A stretch of 64,000 nt of DNA from Chryseobacterium gleum. GTDB lineage: Bacteria; Bacteroidota; Bacteroidia; Flavobacteriales; BACL11. The stretch lies in assembly GCA_945865535.1 (NCBI GenBank), contig CAMBDW010000007.1, forward strand, positions 22,707 to 86,706, written 5' to 3'. Below the pieces are notes generated by a model. That model did no database searches, was not told the DNA's origin, and saw only the letters and a program-made list of their open reading frames with translations. The translations under genes and the position numbers were made by a program. Within the stretch, counting starts at the first letter, position 1. Each line of letters starts with the position of its first letter. Shown in pieces: positions 1-9,867 of this stretch.

Positions 1-1112
1 GCAATTGTATTTCTAATATCTGCTTCTATATTATTGAAATAAATTCCTATATCTTCTTGAAAATCTGGGAAAGAAACTACGGTAAAATGAAATTCACCTG
101 CAAGTTCTCTACATGGGTGGCTAACTTCTGCTTGTATGGCTTTTTCAGATTTAACAAAATTATTATAAAAAATAGATTTTTTTCCCTCCCCCATTAAAGC
201 AGCAAGAATATCAAGAGGTGCTTCATCTATATGATAGTTAGGTACAGTAGGAAAAACGATATCAGTCAGAGGTAAATACACATTATCTGTATATCCAGTA
301 TATACATCAGAAGAAAGCCTTGGAACATTAGCTTTTTGCCTTTTTACTTCAGGCCCACGATTAATAGATCCAAAGTATTTTTCAACAAGTGGCATTACTT
401 GACTTGAAGTTACATCACCAGAAATCGTTAGAATAGCATTATTTGGACCATACCATCTTAAAAAGAAATTTCTAAGATCATCTAAAGTCGCTCTATCTAA
501 ATCATCTACATAACCAATAACTGGCCAATTATAAGGATGTGAAGGCGGATATAATGTTTGGCCTAAGATTTCATAACTCATACCGTAAGGTTGATTGATT
601 TGATTCTGATATTTCTCATTGGTTACAGCATCTCTTTGATTTTCAAATTTCTCTTGTGTTACAGCATTAAGTAAAAATCCCATTCTATCAGCCTCTAGCC
701 AGAGCATTGTTTCTAAATGATTGCTAGGAACTGTTTGGTAATAAACCGTTCTATCATAAGTCGTATTTCCATTCAACTCTCCCCCTGCTTCAGCTATAAT
801 TCTAGGGGCTCTTTCATCTTCTACATGCTCTGACCCTTGAAACATCATATGTTCAAAAAAATGGGCAAAACCAGATTTCCCAGCAGTTTCTCGATTTGAA
901 CCAACATGATAAGTTACATGAACATGAACAATTGGATCTGAATGATCTTCATGGATTAATACTTTTAATCCATTAGGAAGCTCCCATTTCTCATAAGGAA
1001 TATCTAAGGGATTAGTACTTGCCGATTTAACCAAAGTAGTTTGAGTGATATCCTGAGCTACTAAAATTGTTGAAAACAGGAAAAATCCTGTAAAAAAATT
1101 AATCTTCTTCAT
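1..1112 (-). CDS. M16 family zinc metallopeptidase (insulinase/pitrilysin type), C-terminus cut by the window edge
   Basis: Reading the minus strand from the ATG at 1112, about 370 codons stay open to the window edge, so only the N-terminal part is present. Residues 1-20 form a signal peptide (MKKINFFTGFFLFSTILVAQ), so the protein is exported. The inverted zinc motif HxxEH is seen as HFFEH at about residues 84-88, in the usual GFAHFFEHMMF context. The third ligand probably lies in the following ENQRDAVTNEKYQNQ stretch. M16 enzymes degrade peptides, and Bacteroidota periplasmic copies are often paired with a second M16 subunit; whether one follows cannot be seen here. The start overlaps the 3' end of gyrA by 14 bp, so the two are probably co-transcribed. 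Confidence 0.9.
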   Translation of the reverse strand, partial: MKKINFFTGFFLFSTILVAQDITQTTLVKSASTNPLDIPYEKWELPNGLKVLIHEDHSDPIVHVHVTYHVGSNRETAGKSGFAHFFEHMMFQGSEHVEDERAPRIIAEAGGELNGNTTYDRTVYYQTVPSNHLETMLWLEADRMGFLLNAVTQEKFENQRDAVTNEKYQNQINQPYGMSYEILGQTLYPPSHPYNWPVIGYVDDLDRATLDDLRNFFLRWYGPNNAILTISGDVTSSQVMPLVEKYFGSINRGPEVKRQKANVPRLSSDVYTGYTDNVYLPLTDIVFPTVPNYHIDEAPLDILAALMGEGKKSIFYNNFVKSEKAIQAEVSHPCRELAGEFHFTVVSFPDFQEDIGIYFNNIEADIRNTI

Positions 1113-3693
1113 TTTCGTCTGTTATTTGAGTATTATTTTGTTCATCATTATTTTCATTAGAATCAGTGGTGTCTTCTGATGAGATTTCATCTTCTGGCGC
1201 TTGAGAAATTTCGATTACATTTCCTTCATCATCTAGTAATACTTCATCTTCTTCAAATTTAGAAACTTTTGCAACTGAAGCTATAGTATCATCCTCTCTT
1301 AATCGAATGATTTTAACCCCTTGAGTTGCTCTACCCATAACTCTTAAAGTGTCTACGCCAATTCGAATAGTAATTCCTGATTTATTAATAACCATCAAGT
1401 CATCAAGGTCTGTTACATTTTTAAGGGCAATTAAATTTCCTGTTTTTTCAGTAATATTAATTGTTTTAACCCCTTTTCCTCCCCTATTAGTAATTCGATA
1501 ATCCTCTACATCTGAGCGTTTTCCATATCCATGTTCTGATACCACTAATACTGATGATTGCATATCGTCAATACAAATCATCCCTACCACTTCATCATTT
1601 TTACCAGCCAATCTTACGCCTCTAACTCCTGCAGCTGTTCTACCCATAGCCCTTACTTTTTCTTCTTCAAATCGTATGGATTTTCCTGATTTCACAGCCA
1701 TCATAATTTGAGATTTACCAGTCGTCATTTTTGCTTCTAATAATTGATCTCCTTCAATTATAGTAATGGCATTAATTCCATTCGTTCTTGGACGAGAATA
1801 CTGCTCTAAAGAAGTCTTTTTAATCACCCCTTGCTTAGTACACATTACTATATAATGAGAATTGATATATTCATCATCTTTCAAGTCCTTAGTATTGATG
1901 TAAGCCATAACTTTATCATCCTTTGGCAGATTTATTAAATTCTGAATAGCTCTTCCTTTTGATGTTTTGCTGCCTTCAGGAATTTCATATACTTTTAACC
2001 AGAAACACTTACCTTGCTCAGTAAAAAACAGCATGTAATCATGGTTATTAGCCATTATCATTTCTTCTACAAAATCCTCATCTCTAGTGGCAGCACCTTT
2101 ACTTCCAACACCTCCTCTATTTTGTGATCTATACTCACTTAAAGAAGTTCTTTTTACATAACCTAAATGAGAAATTGTAATTAATACCTCTTCATTAGGA
2201 ATCATATCTTCAATACTCACTTCTGATGATGAATATTCAATAATTGATCTTCTTTCATCTCCATACTTCTCTTTTACTTCTTTTAAGTCATCAGAAAGCA
2301 TAGTATACCTTAAATCTTCATCAGATAAAATTAAGTTAAAATGCTTAATTTTTTCCATTATTTCAGCATGCTCTTCTTTTATTTTATCAATTTCAAGACC
2401 AGTAAGTTTTTGTAGTCTTAAATCAAGAATAGCTCTTGATTGAGCCTCAGAAAGACTAAAATTAGTTATTAAGCCATTTCTTGCATCTTCAGGAGTACGA
2501 GAAGAACGAATTAATTGAATTACAGCATCTAAATTGTTTAATGCAATAAGTAAGCCTTCTAAAATATGAGCCCTGGCTTCTGCAGCCGCTAATTCATATT
2601 TGGTTTTTCTTACTAGAACTTCATGTCTGTGCTCCACAAAACAACCGATTAATTGTTTCAAATTTAAAAGCTCAGGACGTCCCTTTACAAGAGCAATGTT
2701 ATTTACTGAAAATGAAGACTGTAAAGATGTATACTTAAACAATTTATTCAGCACAATATTAGGAATTGCATCACGTTTTAAATCATAAACAATCCGCATT
2801 CCATTTCTGTCAGATTCATCTCTAATATCAGCTATGCCATCAATTTTTTTAGAATTGATTAATTCTGCAGTTTGAGTAATCATTGTAGATTTGTTAATCA
2901 TGTAAGGAATTTCTTCTACAATAATCTGGTCTTTCGTAGCAGTTTCTTCAAATCTTACTTTTCCTCTTATTACAATCCTTCCTCTACCTGTTTCAAAAGC
3001 GGATTTTACACCATCATAACCGTATATAATTCCCCCAGTTGGAAAATCAGGAGCTTTTACGTGATCCATTAAATCACTAATCTCAATTTGACCTCTTTTA
3101 TCAATATAGGCCAAAATACCATCTACAATCTCCGAAAGGTTATGCGGGGGCATATTAGTAGCCATACCAACAGCAATACCAGTGGTTCCATTTAAAAGTA
3201 ATGCAGGTAGTCTTGCTGGTAAAACAGATGGTTCTTTTAATGAATCGTCAAAATTTAAGTTCCAATCAATGGTTTCTTTATCAATATCAAGCAGCATGTC
3301 TTCTGCTGTTTTACGCATTCTAGCCTCAGTATAACGCATTGCAGCTGGATTATCACCATCTACAGAACCAAAGTTGCCCTGCCCATCAACAAGCATATAT
3401 CTCAAACTCCACTCCTGAGCCATACGAACCATAGCATCATATACTGAGGTATCACCATGAGGATGAAATTTACCAAGCACCTCCCCTACAATCCTAGCAG
3501 ATTTTTTATATGCTGTATTTGACCTTACTCCTAATTCATGCATTCCAAACAAAACTCTTCTGTGAACTGGCTTTAACCCATCTCTTACATCTGGCAATGC
3601 TCTTGAGACAATTACAGACATTGAATAATCAATGTACTTTGATTTCATCTCCTCTTCAATATTGATAGGGACAATTCTTTCTCCTAATGTCAT
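1099..3693 (-). CDS. gyrA: DNA gyrase subunit A
   Basis: 864 aa, normal for GyrA. The breakage-reunion domain carries the catalytic tyrosine in AAMRYTEAR (Tyr121). The quinolone-determining loop is HPHGDTSVYDAMVRM, with Thr82 where E. coli has Ser83 and Asp86 where E. coli has Asp87. The C-terminal beta-pinwheel contains a GyrA-box (TNRGGKG, near residue 740), which separates gyrase from topoisomerase IV ParC. The tail is a run of about 35 mostly acidic and Asn residues, as in many GyrA proteins. The partner GyrB is not in this window. The gene is divergent from clpC across 192 bp and leads into the M16 protease. Confidence 0.98.
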   Translation of the reverse strand: MTLGERIVPINIEEEMKSKYIDYSMSVIVSRALPDVRDGLKPVHRRVLFGMHELGVRSNTAYKKSARIVGEVLGKFHPHGDTSVYDAMVRMAQEWSLRYMLVDGQGNFGSVDGDNPAAMRYTEARMRKTAEDMLLDIDKETIDWNLNFDDSLKEPSVLPARLPALLLNGTTGIAVGMATNMPPHNLSEIVDGILAYIDKRGQIEISDLMDHVKAPDFPTGGIIYGYDGVKSAFETGRGRIVIRGKVRFEETATKDQIIVEEIPYMINKSTMITQTAELINSKKIDGIADIRDESDRNGMRIVYDLKRDAIPNIVLNKLFKYTSLQSSFSVNNIALVKGRPELLNLKQLIGCFVEHRHEVLVRKTKYELAAAEARAHILEGLLIALNNLDAVIQLIRSSRTPEDARNGLITNFSLSEAQSRAILDLRLQKLTGLEIDKIKEEHAEIMEKIKHFNLILSDEDLRYTMLSDDLKEVKEKYGDERRSIIEYSSSEVSIEDMIPNEEVLITISHLGYVKRTSLSEYRSQNRGGVGSKGAATRDEDFVEEMIMANNHDYMLFFTEQGKCFWLKVYEIPEGSKTSKGRAIQNLINLPKDDKVMAYINTKDLKDDEYINSHYIVMCTKQGVIKKTSLEQYSRPRTNGINAITIIEGDQLLEAKMTTGKSQIMMAVKSGKSIRFEEEKVRAMGRTAAGVRGVRLAGKNDEVVGMICIDDMQSSVLVVSEHGYGKRSDVEDYRITNRGGKGVKTINITEKTGNLIALKNVTDLDDLMVINKSGITIRIGVDTLRVMGRATQGVKIIRLREDDTIASVAKVSKFEEDEVLLDDEGNVIEISQAPEDEISSEDTTDSNENNDEQNNTQITDENEED

Positions 3694-3885
3694 GTTTTTT
3701 ATCTTTTTTAAAGTTAAGTAACAAATAAAAGAATTTTTCGTATTTTAAGACAGTAAATTGCTTTGTTTTTAAGTAGTGAGTTATAAACAATTTTTGTTTA
3801 AAAAAAGGAGATCTTTTATTTGGAAATACTGCAATTTTAGTCGGTATCTTGCGAAAAATTTTTAATCATGTTAAACTATTAAATT

Positions 3886-6423
3886 ATGAAAACAGAATTT
3901 TCAAACAGAATGAAAGATGTGTTTACCTATGTAAGGGAAGAAGTTCTTAGATTGGGAGATGAGAGTATTGGTATTGAACATTTGTTTTTAGGAATATTAA
4001 GAGAGGGTGAGGGCACGGCAATTAGAGTGCTAAAAAAACTTGGCATTGACCCTAAAGATTTAAGAGTAATCATTGAAAACAAAATTACAAAAAGAGATAG
4101 CCGAAAAGATATCGACAAAGACAGTATTGAATTTAAAAAACAAACAGAAAGAATTCTTAAAAAATCCATGATGGAACAAAAGAATTTAAATGACACGGAA
4201 ATTAAAACAATTCATGTTTTATTGGCTATACTCTTAGACCCTAATAATATTGTTACCAATGCCTTTGAACATATTCATATTAATTATGAAATTATTCTTA
4301 ATGAATACGAAAGACAGTCTGAAAATGACTTTTCAGCAAGTTTAGATGACGATATGGATGAAAGTGAGAATGATGATGATATTTTTGGTTCTACCACACC
4401 TGAAAAATCAAAGACAACATCAAAAAGTACAACCCCAGTTTTAGATAATTTTGGAAGAGATCTTAGCAAGTACGCTATGGAAGGCAAATTAGACCCTATT
4501 GTTGGAAGACAAAAAGAAATTGAAAGAGTATCACAAATTCTTAGTAGAAGAAAGAAGAATAATCCTATTTTAGTTGGAGAGCCCGGAGTTGGTAAATCAG
4601 CTATTGCAGAAGGATTAGCTTTAAGGATAGTACAAAAGAAAGTTTCTAGAGTACTCTTTAACAAAAGAGTGGTAATGCTTGATCTTGCAGCATTAGTTGC
4701 AGGAACAAAATATAGAGGACAGTTTGAAGAAAGAATGAAAGGTGTAATTGGTGAATTAGAAAAAAACCCTGACATCATTTTATTTATTGATGAAATACAT
4801 ACTCTAGTGGGTGCCGGAGGAGCTTCTGGCTCATTAGATGCCTCAAACATGTTTAAGCCAGCCCTTGCAAAAGGGGAACTCCAATGTATTGGAGCAACTA
4901 CACTAGATGAATACAGACAGCATATTGAGAAAGATGGAGCTCTAGAAAGAAGATTCCAAAAAGTTATAGTTGATCCTACAACTATTAACGAAACTATTGA
5001 AATACTCAACAATATCAAAATCAAATATGAAGAACATCATAATGTAATGTATACTGATGATGCTATAAAAGCATGTGTTATTCTTAGTGATAGATACATG
5101 AATGATAGATTTTTGCCAGACAAAGCAATTGATGCATTAGATGAAGCGGGATCTCGTGTTCACATAACAAATATTGAGACCCCAGAGCACGTTACAAAAT
5201 TAGAAATGAAACTATCCGTTATAACTGATGAAAAGAAAGAAGCAATAAAAAAACAAAAATTTGAAGCTGCTGCTGAACTAAGAGATGCTGAAAAGAAACT
5301 CCAAGCTCAATTAGCCCATGCACAAGATATTTGGGAAAAAGAGTTAAAACAAAACAAAAAAACAGTTTCGGAGGAAGATGTGGCAGATGTTGTTTCAATA
5401 ATGACAGGAATTCCTGTAAATAGAGTAGCTTCCCAAGAAAGGAAAAAGCTTTCCTTAATGAGCGATAATATTAAAAGAAAAATTATTGGACAAAATGAAG
5501 CCGTAGAAAAGGTTGTAAGAGCCATTAGAAGAAACCGTGTTGGACTTAAAGACCCAAGCAAGCCCATTGGCTCATTTATCTTTTTAGGCCCTACTGGAGT
5601 GGGCAAAACCCAACTTACAAAAGCATTATCTGAGGAGATATTTGACTCTCAAGAAGCTCTTATTAGAATTGATATGAGTGAATATATGGAAAAATTTGCA
5701 GTAAGCAGATTGGTTGGAGCTCCCCCTGGATATGTTGGCTATGAAGAAGGAGGACAACTTACTGAACAGGTAAGAAGAAAGCCTTATTCTGTAATATTAC
5801 TTGATGAAATTGAAAAAGCACATCCTGATGTTTTCAATCTATTATTACAAGCGCTAGATGATGGTCAAATGACTGATAGTTTAGGTAGAAAAATAAGTTT
5901 TAAAAACACCATAATTATTATGACTTCTAATATTGGCGCAAGAGAATTAAAGGATTTTGGCCAAGGAATAGGATTCAACACTTTAGCTAAACAAACAAAT
6001 AGTGTCGATAATAACAATGGAGTAATAGAGAAGGCTCTAAAAAGAGCTTTTTCGCCTGAGTTTCTAAATAGAATTGATGATGTTATTATTTTCAACAGTT
6101 TAAATAAAGAAGATATCAATCAAATTATTGATATTGAGATGAATAATTTACTAAAACGGATTGAAACTTTAGGATATACCGTGAAAATATCTGAAGCAGC
6201 TAAAGATTTTATTGCCGAAAAAGGATTTGATGCAAAATTTGGAGCAAGACCACTAAAGCGAGCTATTCAAAAATACTTTGAAGACCCTTTATCTGAAGAA
6301 ATTATTAACGCCCAAATAAAAGAAGGAGATATGATTCAAGTGAGTTTGAGTAAAGAAAAGACTACTTTGGAAATGAAAATATCAAAACCTAAAGCTAAGG
6401 GAAAAAAGAAATTAGAAGGGTAA
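3886..6423 (+). CDS. clpC: ATP-dependent Clp protease ATP-binding subunit ClpC
   Basis: 845 aa Hsp100 unfoldase that feeds substrates to ClpP. Domains in order: two Clp N repeats (about 1-145), an acidic linker, AAA+ module 1 with Walker A GEPGVGKS (231-238) and Walker B ILFIDEIH, a UVR-containing middle segment near 448-475 (KKEAIKKQKFEAAAELRDAE), and AAA+ module 2 with GPTGVGKT (568-575) and VILLDEIEKAHPDV. The short middle region with UVR marks ClpC rather than ClpB, which has a long coiled coil. The C-terminal tail is very basic (PKAKGKKKLEG). The gene stands alone on the plus strand and converges with fabI. The 5' leader is long, and a weak -7-like TATCTTG lies near 3845. Confidence 0.96.
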   Translation: MKTEFSNRMKDVFTYVREEVLRLGDESIGIEHLFLGILREGEGTAIRVLKKLGIDPKDLRVIIENKITKRDSRKDIDKDSIEFKKQTERILKKSMMEQKNLNDTEIKTIHVLLAILLDPNNIVTNAFEHIHINYEIILNEYERQSENDFSASLDDDMDESENDDDIFGSTTPEKSKTTSKSTTPVLDNFGRDLSKYAMEGKLDPIVGRQKEIERVSQILSRRKKNNPILVGEPGVGKSAIAEGLALRIVQKKVSRVLFNKRVVMLDLAALVAGTKYRGQFEERMKGVIGELEKNPDIILFIDEIHTLVGAGGASGSLDASNMFKPALAKGELQCIGATTLDEYRQHIEKDGALERRFQKVIVDPTTINETIEILNNIKIKYEEHHNVMYTDDAIKACVILSDRYMNDRFLPDKAIDALDEAGSRVHITNIETPEHVTKLEMKLSVITDEKKEAIKKQKFEAAAELRDAEKKLQAQLAHAQDIWEKELKQNKKTVSEEDVADVVSIMTGIPVNRVASQERKKLSLMSDNIKRKIIGQNEAVEKVVRAIRRNRVGLKDPSKPIGSFIFLGPTGVGKTQLTKALSEEIFDSQEALIRIDMSEYMEKFAVSRLVGAPPGYVGYEEGGQLTEQVRRKPYSVILLDEIEKAHPDVFNLLLQALDDGQMTDSLGRKISFKNTIIIMTSNIGARELKDFGQGIGFNTLAKQTNSVDNNNGVIEKALKRAFSPEFLNRIDDVIIFNSLNKEDINQIIDIEMNNLLKRIETLGYTVKISEAAKDFIAEKGFDAKFGARPLKRAIQKYFEDPLSEEIINAQIKEGDMIQVSLSKEKTTLEMKISKPKAKGKKKLEG

Positions 6424-6437
6424 TTTTCCCCCTTCTA
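6413..6437. terminator. Possible bidirectional terminator between clpC and fabI
   Basis: An 8-bp perfect inverted repeat, TAGAAGGG (6413-6420) and CCCTTCTA (6430-6437) with a 9-nt loop, spans the clpC stop codon in the 26-bp gap between two convergent genes. The U-tract is weak on the plus side and moderate on the minus side (AATTTCTTTTTT). Confidence 0.4.
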
Positions 6438-6449
6438 CTTCTGTTAATT

Positions 6450-7289
6450 TTATAAACCTTTTTTTTCATCTTCCATTACTTTAAGATACATGTTCATTGC
6501 TGTTTCGCTCATACCGGTAAATGAAAACCCTCCATCATGGAATAAGTTTTGCATAGTTACTTTTCTTGTATAATCAGAGAACAATGAAATACAATAATCA
6601 GCACACTCATCAGCTGATGCATTTCCTAAAGGAGATAAATCATTAGCAAACCTATAAAAACCATCAAATCCAGCCACTCCACTACCAGCAGTAGTATCTG
6701 TTGGAGATTGAGAAATAGTATTTACCCTAACCTTTCTTCTTAATCCATAATGATACCCAAAACTTCTAGCAATCGACTCCAAAACAGCCTTATTATCTGC
6801 CATATCATTATAAGTATGAAACACTCTTTGAGCTGCAATATAGGAAAGTCCTATTACTGAGCCCCACTCATTTAAAGCATCTAATTCCCAGGCAGCCTGC
6901 ATGGTCTTATGAAATGACATTGCCGATACATCATAACCCTTCATAGTCCAATCATAATTTTGCTCGTAATAAGGCTTGCCTTTTCTAACATTTACTGACA
7001 TACCAATAGAATGGAGTACAAAATCAATCTTACCACCAAGTTCTTCCATTGCACCTTCATAAAGGGCTTTTAAATCCTCCATTGAAGTGGCATCAGCTGG
7101 TATAACTTTTGAACCTGTTTTTTCAGCTAGTTCATGAATTGTTCCCATACGCAAAGCAATTGGTGCATTTGTTAAAACAAATTTCGCCCCTTCATTATGA
7201 GCATGTTCAGCAACCTTCCAAGCTATAGATTTACTGTCTAATGCTCCAAATATGATGCCTCTCTTACCGTTTAAAATATTATTTGCCAT
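6450..7289 (-). CDS. fabI: Enoyl-[acyl-carrier-protein] reductase (NADH), FabI type
   Basis: 279 aa, close to FabI of other bacteria. It catalyses the last step of each fatty-acid elongation round. It is a divergent SDR: the nucleotide-binding start is GKRGIIFGALDSKSIAWKVA, and the active site has Tyr150, Tyr160 and Lys167 with the FabI-specific Y-x6-K spacing (YNDMADNK) instead of the usual SDR YxxxK. The ISQSPTDT segment after the active site corresponds to the substrate-binding loop region. Its own promoter (TATATTTG) sits between it and the recN stop, so it is probably monocistronic. A FabK-like protein is encoded at 48506-49444. Confidence 0.96.
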   Translation of the reverse strand: MANNILNGKRGIIFGALDSKSIAWKVAEHAHNEGAKFVLTNAPIALRMGTIHELAEKTGSKVIPADATSMEDLKALYEGAMEELGGKIDFVLHSIGMSVNVRKGKPYYEQNYDWTMKGYDVSAMSFHKTMQAAWELDALNEWGSVIGLSYIAAQRVFHTYNDMADNKAVLESIARSFGYHYGLRRKVRVNTISQSPTDTTAGSGVAGFDGFYRFANDLSPLGNASADECADYCISLFSDYTRKVTMQNLFHDGGFSFTGMSETAMNMYLKVMEDEKKGL

Positions 7290-7307
7290 TTTCTGTAATT
7301 TATTTTA

Positions 7308-7315
7308 CAAATATA
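7308..7315 (-). promoter_or_regulatory. -7 promoter box of fabI
   Basis: TATATTTG on the minus strand matches the Bacteroidota sigma-A -7 consensus TAnnTTTG exactly, 18 nt before the fabI ATG. No clear -33 TTTG is visible. Confidence 0.6.
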
Positions 7316-7318
7316 AAA

Positions 7319-8956
7319 TTATTGATTTAATAATACTCTTGCATTTTCAAAAGCTGCTGAAGTAACTTCTTTGCCACTTAATAATTTTGCAATTTCCTCT
7401 ACCCTTTGCTCTTTATTTAAACTTATTACATCTGATATAGTTTCATTACCAACAACTGATTTTACTACCTTAAGATGTTCGTCCGCCTTTGATGCAATCT
7501 GAGGCAAATGAGAAATTGCTATAAGCTGAGTAGATTTGCTTATTTCTTGCATCATATTACCCATCAATGCAGCTATTTCTCCACTTACTCCTATGTCAAT
7601 TTCATCAAAAACCAAAGCATCTACTTCTGATGATTTTGCAGAAATATATTTTATAGCTAACATAAGTCTTGATAATTCACCCCCAGAAGCAACTTTTGAT
7701 ATTTCTAATAAAGAACTGCCCTTATTTGCTGAAAAAAGAAAAGAAATTGAAGTATTGCCAAATTTATGATAACTATCACTTTCACTAAACACGGCCATAA
7801 ACTGTGCGTAAGGCATTCCTAAATTCTTTAAATGATTTTCTATATCTTTTTTGAGACCAGGTAAAATCTTATTGCGTGTATCATTTAAAATGGATGCGGA
7901 TTTTTTCAAAATCAAAAATTGATTTTCTATCTGATTTTTCTTTTTTTCAAGCGCTACTTCAAATGATCCTGAAAGTTTGATTTTTTCTTTAATTTCTTGC
8001 TGATAAATAAGTAAATCTTCTACAGCATTTTTTCTGTGTTTTTGTAATAGCTTATTAATAACATCTAACCTGTTATTAAAACTAAGCAACTGCTCTGGGT
8101 TTGATTTTAGTTTATTATTTAAAGAAGAAAGATCGGAACTCACATCATTTAATTCAATAATCACACTTTCAACTCGTGCATATAGCTCCGCAAAAGTATC
8201 GAATTCTAATAGTTTTTTTTTTATATTTGTGAGTTGAGACAAGATCCCCTGCTCATTATTTAGATATTCCTCACTCTCAGAAATTGCACTTGCAATCCCT
8301 TCAACATTTTCCAAAAGTGAAATCTGCTCTTCAATATTTTCCTTCTCTCCTACTTTTAAATTACAGCTTTCTAATTCTTCCAATTGATATTGCAGAAAAT
8401 CCAATTCAGAATCTGATAAACTACCTGATTTTTTAATTAGAGTCAACTGTGTATGAAGTTGATTGTAAGTTTGTAATTCTTTTTGGTAAGCCAAAAGCAC
8501 TTTTTCTGATTTAGCCAACTCATCAATCAAAGCAAACTGAGCAATCTCATCTTTTAGCAAGATCGATTGATGTTGGGCATGAATTTCAATGATTTGATTT
8601 CCAAATTCTGTAAGTACATTAAGTAAAACAGGGGTATCATTTATAAAAGCACGGCTTTTTCCATCAGAGGTCAGCTCTCTCCTAACCACTGTTAGCTCTT
8701 GAAAATCAAGATTATTTCTCTCAAAAAAGGCAAGTTTTGATTTTTCAATACTAAAGCTAGCTTCAATTATCGCTTTAGAAGAAGTCTTATCTACTGAAAA
8801 TCGTTCCACTCTTTTTCCTAATAGCAAAGCAAGCGCATCAAGCATAATAGATTTTCCTGCCCCTGTTTCACCAGAAACAACAGTAAAACCTTTTTTAAAA
8901 TCTATACTCACATCTTTTAATAAAGTATAATTTTTAATTTTAAGGTTTTTTATCAT
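7319..8956 (-). CDS. recN: DNA repair protein RecN
   Basis: 545 aa SMC-like ATPase for double-strand-break repair. Walker A GETGAGKS lies at residues 29-36, followed by the DALALLLGKR segment typical of RecN. Two central coiled-coil stretches rich in E/K/Q/L form the arms. The ABC signature is VASGGELSRLMLAIK and Walker B is ALVFDEIDIGVSG, followed by IAISHLPQIAS. The order bamD-rpoZ-coaBC-porD-like-recN is a conserved Bacteroidota neighbourhood. The start overlaps the end of the preceding DUF4835 gene by 4 bp, so translation is probably coupled. Confidence 0.96.
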   Translation of the reverse strand: MIKNLKIKNYTLLKDVSIDFKKGFTVVSGETGAGKSIMLDALALLLGKRVERFSVDKTSSKAIIEASFSIEKSKLAFFERNNLDFQELTVVRRELTSDGKSRAFINDTPVLLNVLTEFGNQIIEIHAQHQSILLKDEIAQFALIDELAKSEKVLLAYQKELQTYNQLHTQLTLIKKSGSLSDSELDFLQYQLEELESCNLKVGEKENIEEQISLLENVEGIASAISESEEYLNNEQGILSQLTNIKKKLLEFDTFAELYARVESVIIELNDVSSDLSSLNNKLKSNPEQLLSFNNRLDVINKLLQKHRKNAVEDLLIYQQEIKEKIKLSGSFEVALEKKKNQIENQFLILKKSASILNDTRNKILPGLKKDIENHLKNLGMPYAQFMAVFSESDSYHKFGNTSISFLFSANKGSSLLEISKVASGGELSRLMLAIKYISAKSSEVDALVFDEIDIGVSGEIAALMGNMMQEISKSTQLIAISHLPQIASKADEHLKVVKSVVGNETISDVISLNKEQRVEEIAKLLSGKEVTSAAFENARVLLNQ

Positions 8957-9867
8957 CTCTCTGATTCTGATTCTTGCTGAGAAATCGATTCGTACTTGGT
9001 AGAATGTAAAGGGTCAATTTCAACTAAAGTTTTAATAATTCTAGCTTGTTCATTAGCAAAAGCTCCAGAGTAAATATTAACTATCTCATCTGTCTTTGCA
9101 TCAAAGAATAGTTTTAAAACAAAAGCAGAGGAATTTTGCCTATAAATACTCTTTAAGCTCTCTAGGGCTTCTGTAATTTCAAATCTAGCATCTTCAGGTT
9201 CTTCACCTAATTTGTCTAATCCCTCTCTATGATAACGATACATGACCGTATGAAAATCTGAATATCTTGAGTCCAATAAATCATGAGCTAACCAATAACG
9301 ATTTTTATCACTCTCAAATGCTTTCCAACCTGGATCTGGTGCATTTTGAGCATTAGTTACGATCCTTTGAGCGATATTAAAATACTCGTTTCCCCCTTCT
9401 TCTGAGAAAGTAGCAAAGTCCAAGCCTAAAATGATGTTTATGTAAAATGCTAATACTGATGTTAAGTTAGACATATGAGTGGCATCAGAAAATTCTAAAG
9501 ATTGATACTCTAAATATTTAAACTTGAAATTATTATCTAAATAATTAAAAAGCGTAGATTTATAGGAAGTGCCAAAAATAGGCCTAGTACTCTGAATCTG
9601 AATAGAACCTTCATATTCATCATTGGAAATCTGCTTGGTAATATTAATCATTATGGTGCATTCAATGCGCTCTTCATTCTCTATTTTAGTAGATGTCCAT
9701 AGTCTATTATTTATAAATTCATAGATTTCTGTTTGCATTGTTTGAAAAACTTTCCTATCACTAGTTTGAACTTGTGAGGCATTAACGTTTACATTACATA
9801 GGAGCTCTTGAGCATTAACCATAAATGAAAATGCTAAAACTAACAATAAGAGAAGTGTTTTTTTCAT
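8953..9867 (-). CDS. porD: DUF4835 family protein, type IX secretion PorD-like
   Basis: 304 aa with a clear signal peptide (MKKTLLLLLVLAFSFMVNAQ), so periplasmic or outer-membrane associated. The body contains the family blocks CTIMINITKQISNDEYEGSIQIQ (near 65-87) and a YNIILGLDFATFSEEGG-like segment that I associate with DUF4835, named PorD in T9SS work. No catalytic residues are recognisable. Its place between coaBC and recN is the usual one in Flavobacteriia. The 1-nt overlap with coaBC and the 4-nt overlap with recN indicate one mRNA. The family assignment is firm; a direct secretion role is taken from published annotation of the family. Confidence 0.85.
   Translation of the reverse strand: MKKTLLLLLVLAFSFMVNAQELLCNVNVNASQVQTSDRKVFQTMQTEIYEFINNRLWTSTKIENEERIECTIMINITKQISNDEYEGSIQIQSTRPIFGTSYKSTLFNYLDNNFKFKYLEYQSLEFSDATHMSNLTSVLAFYINIILGLDFATFSEEGGNEYFNIAQRIVTNAQNAPDPGWKAFESDKNRYWLAHDLLDSRYSDFHTVMYRYHREGLDKLGEEPEDARFEITEALESLKSIYRQNSSAFVLKLFFDAKTDEIVNIYSGAFANEQARIIKTLVEIDPLHSTKYESISQQESESER

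Noticed and set aside
1099..3693. GyrA Thr82 as a quinolone-resistance mutation
   Set aside because: Thr at this position is wild type in several bacteria; sequence alone does not show a resistance change.
3927..5024. Long open frames opposite clpC (89 and 246 codons)
   Set aside because: They are antisense shadows of the clpC coding frame; composition is Ser/Leu/Phe rich with no domain, and clpC is intact.
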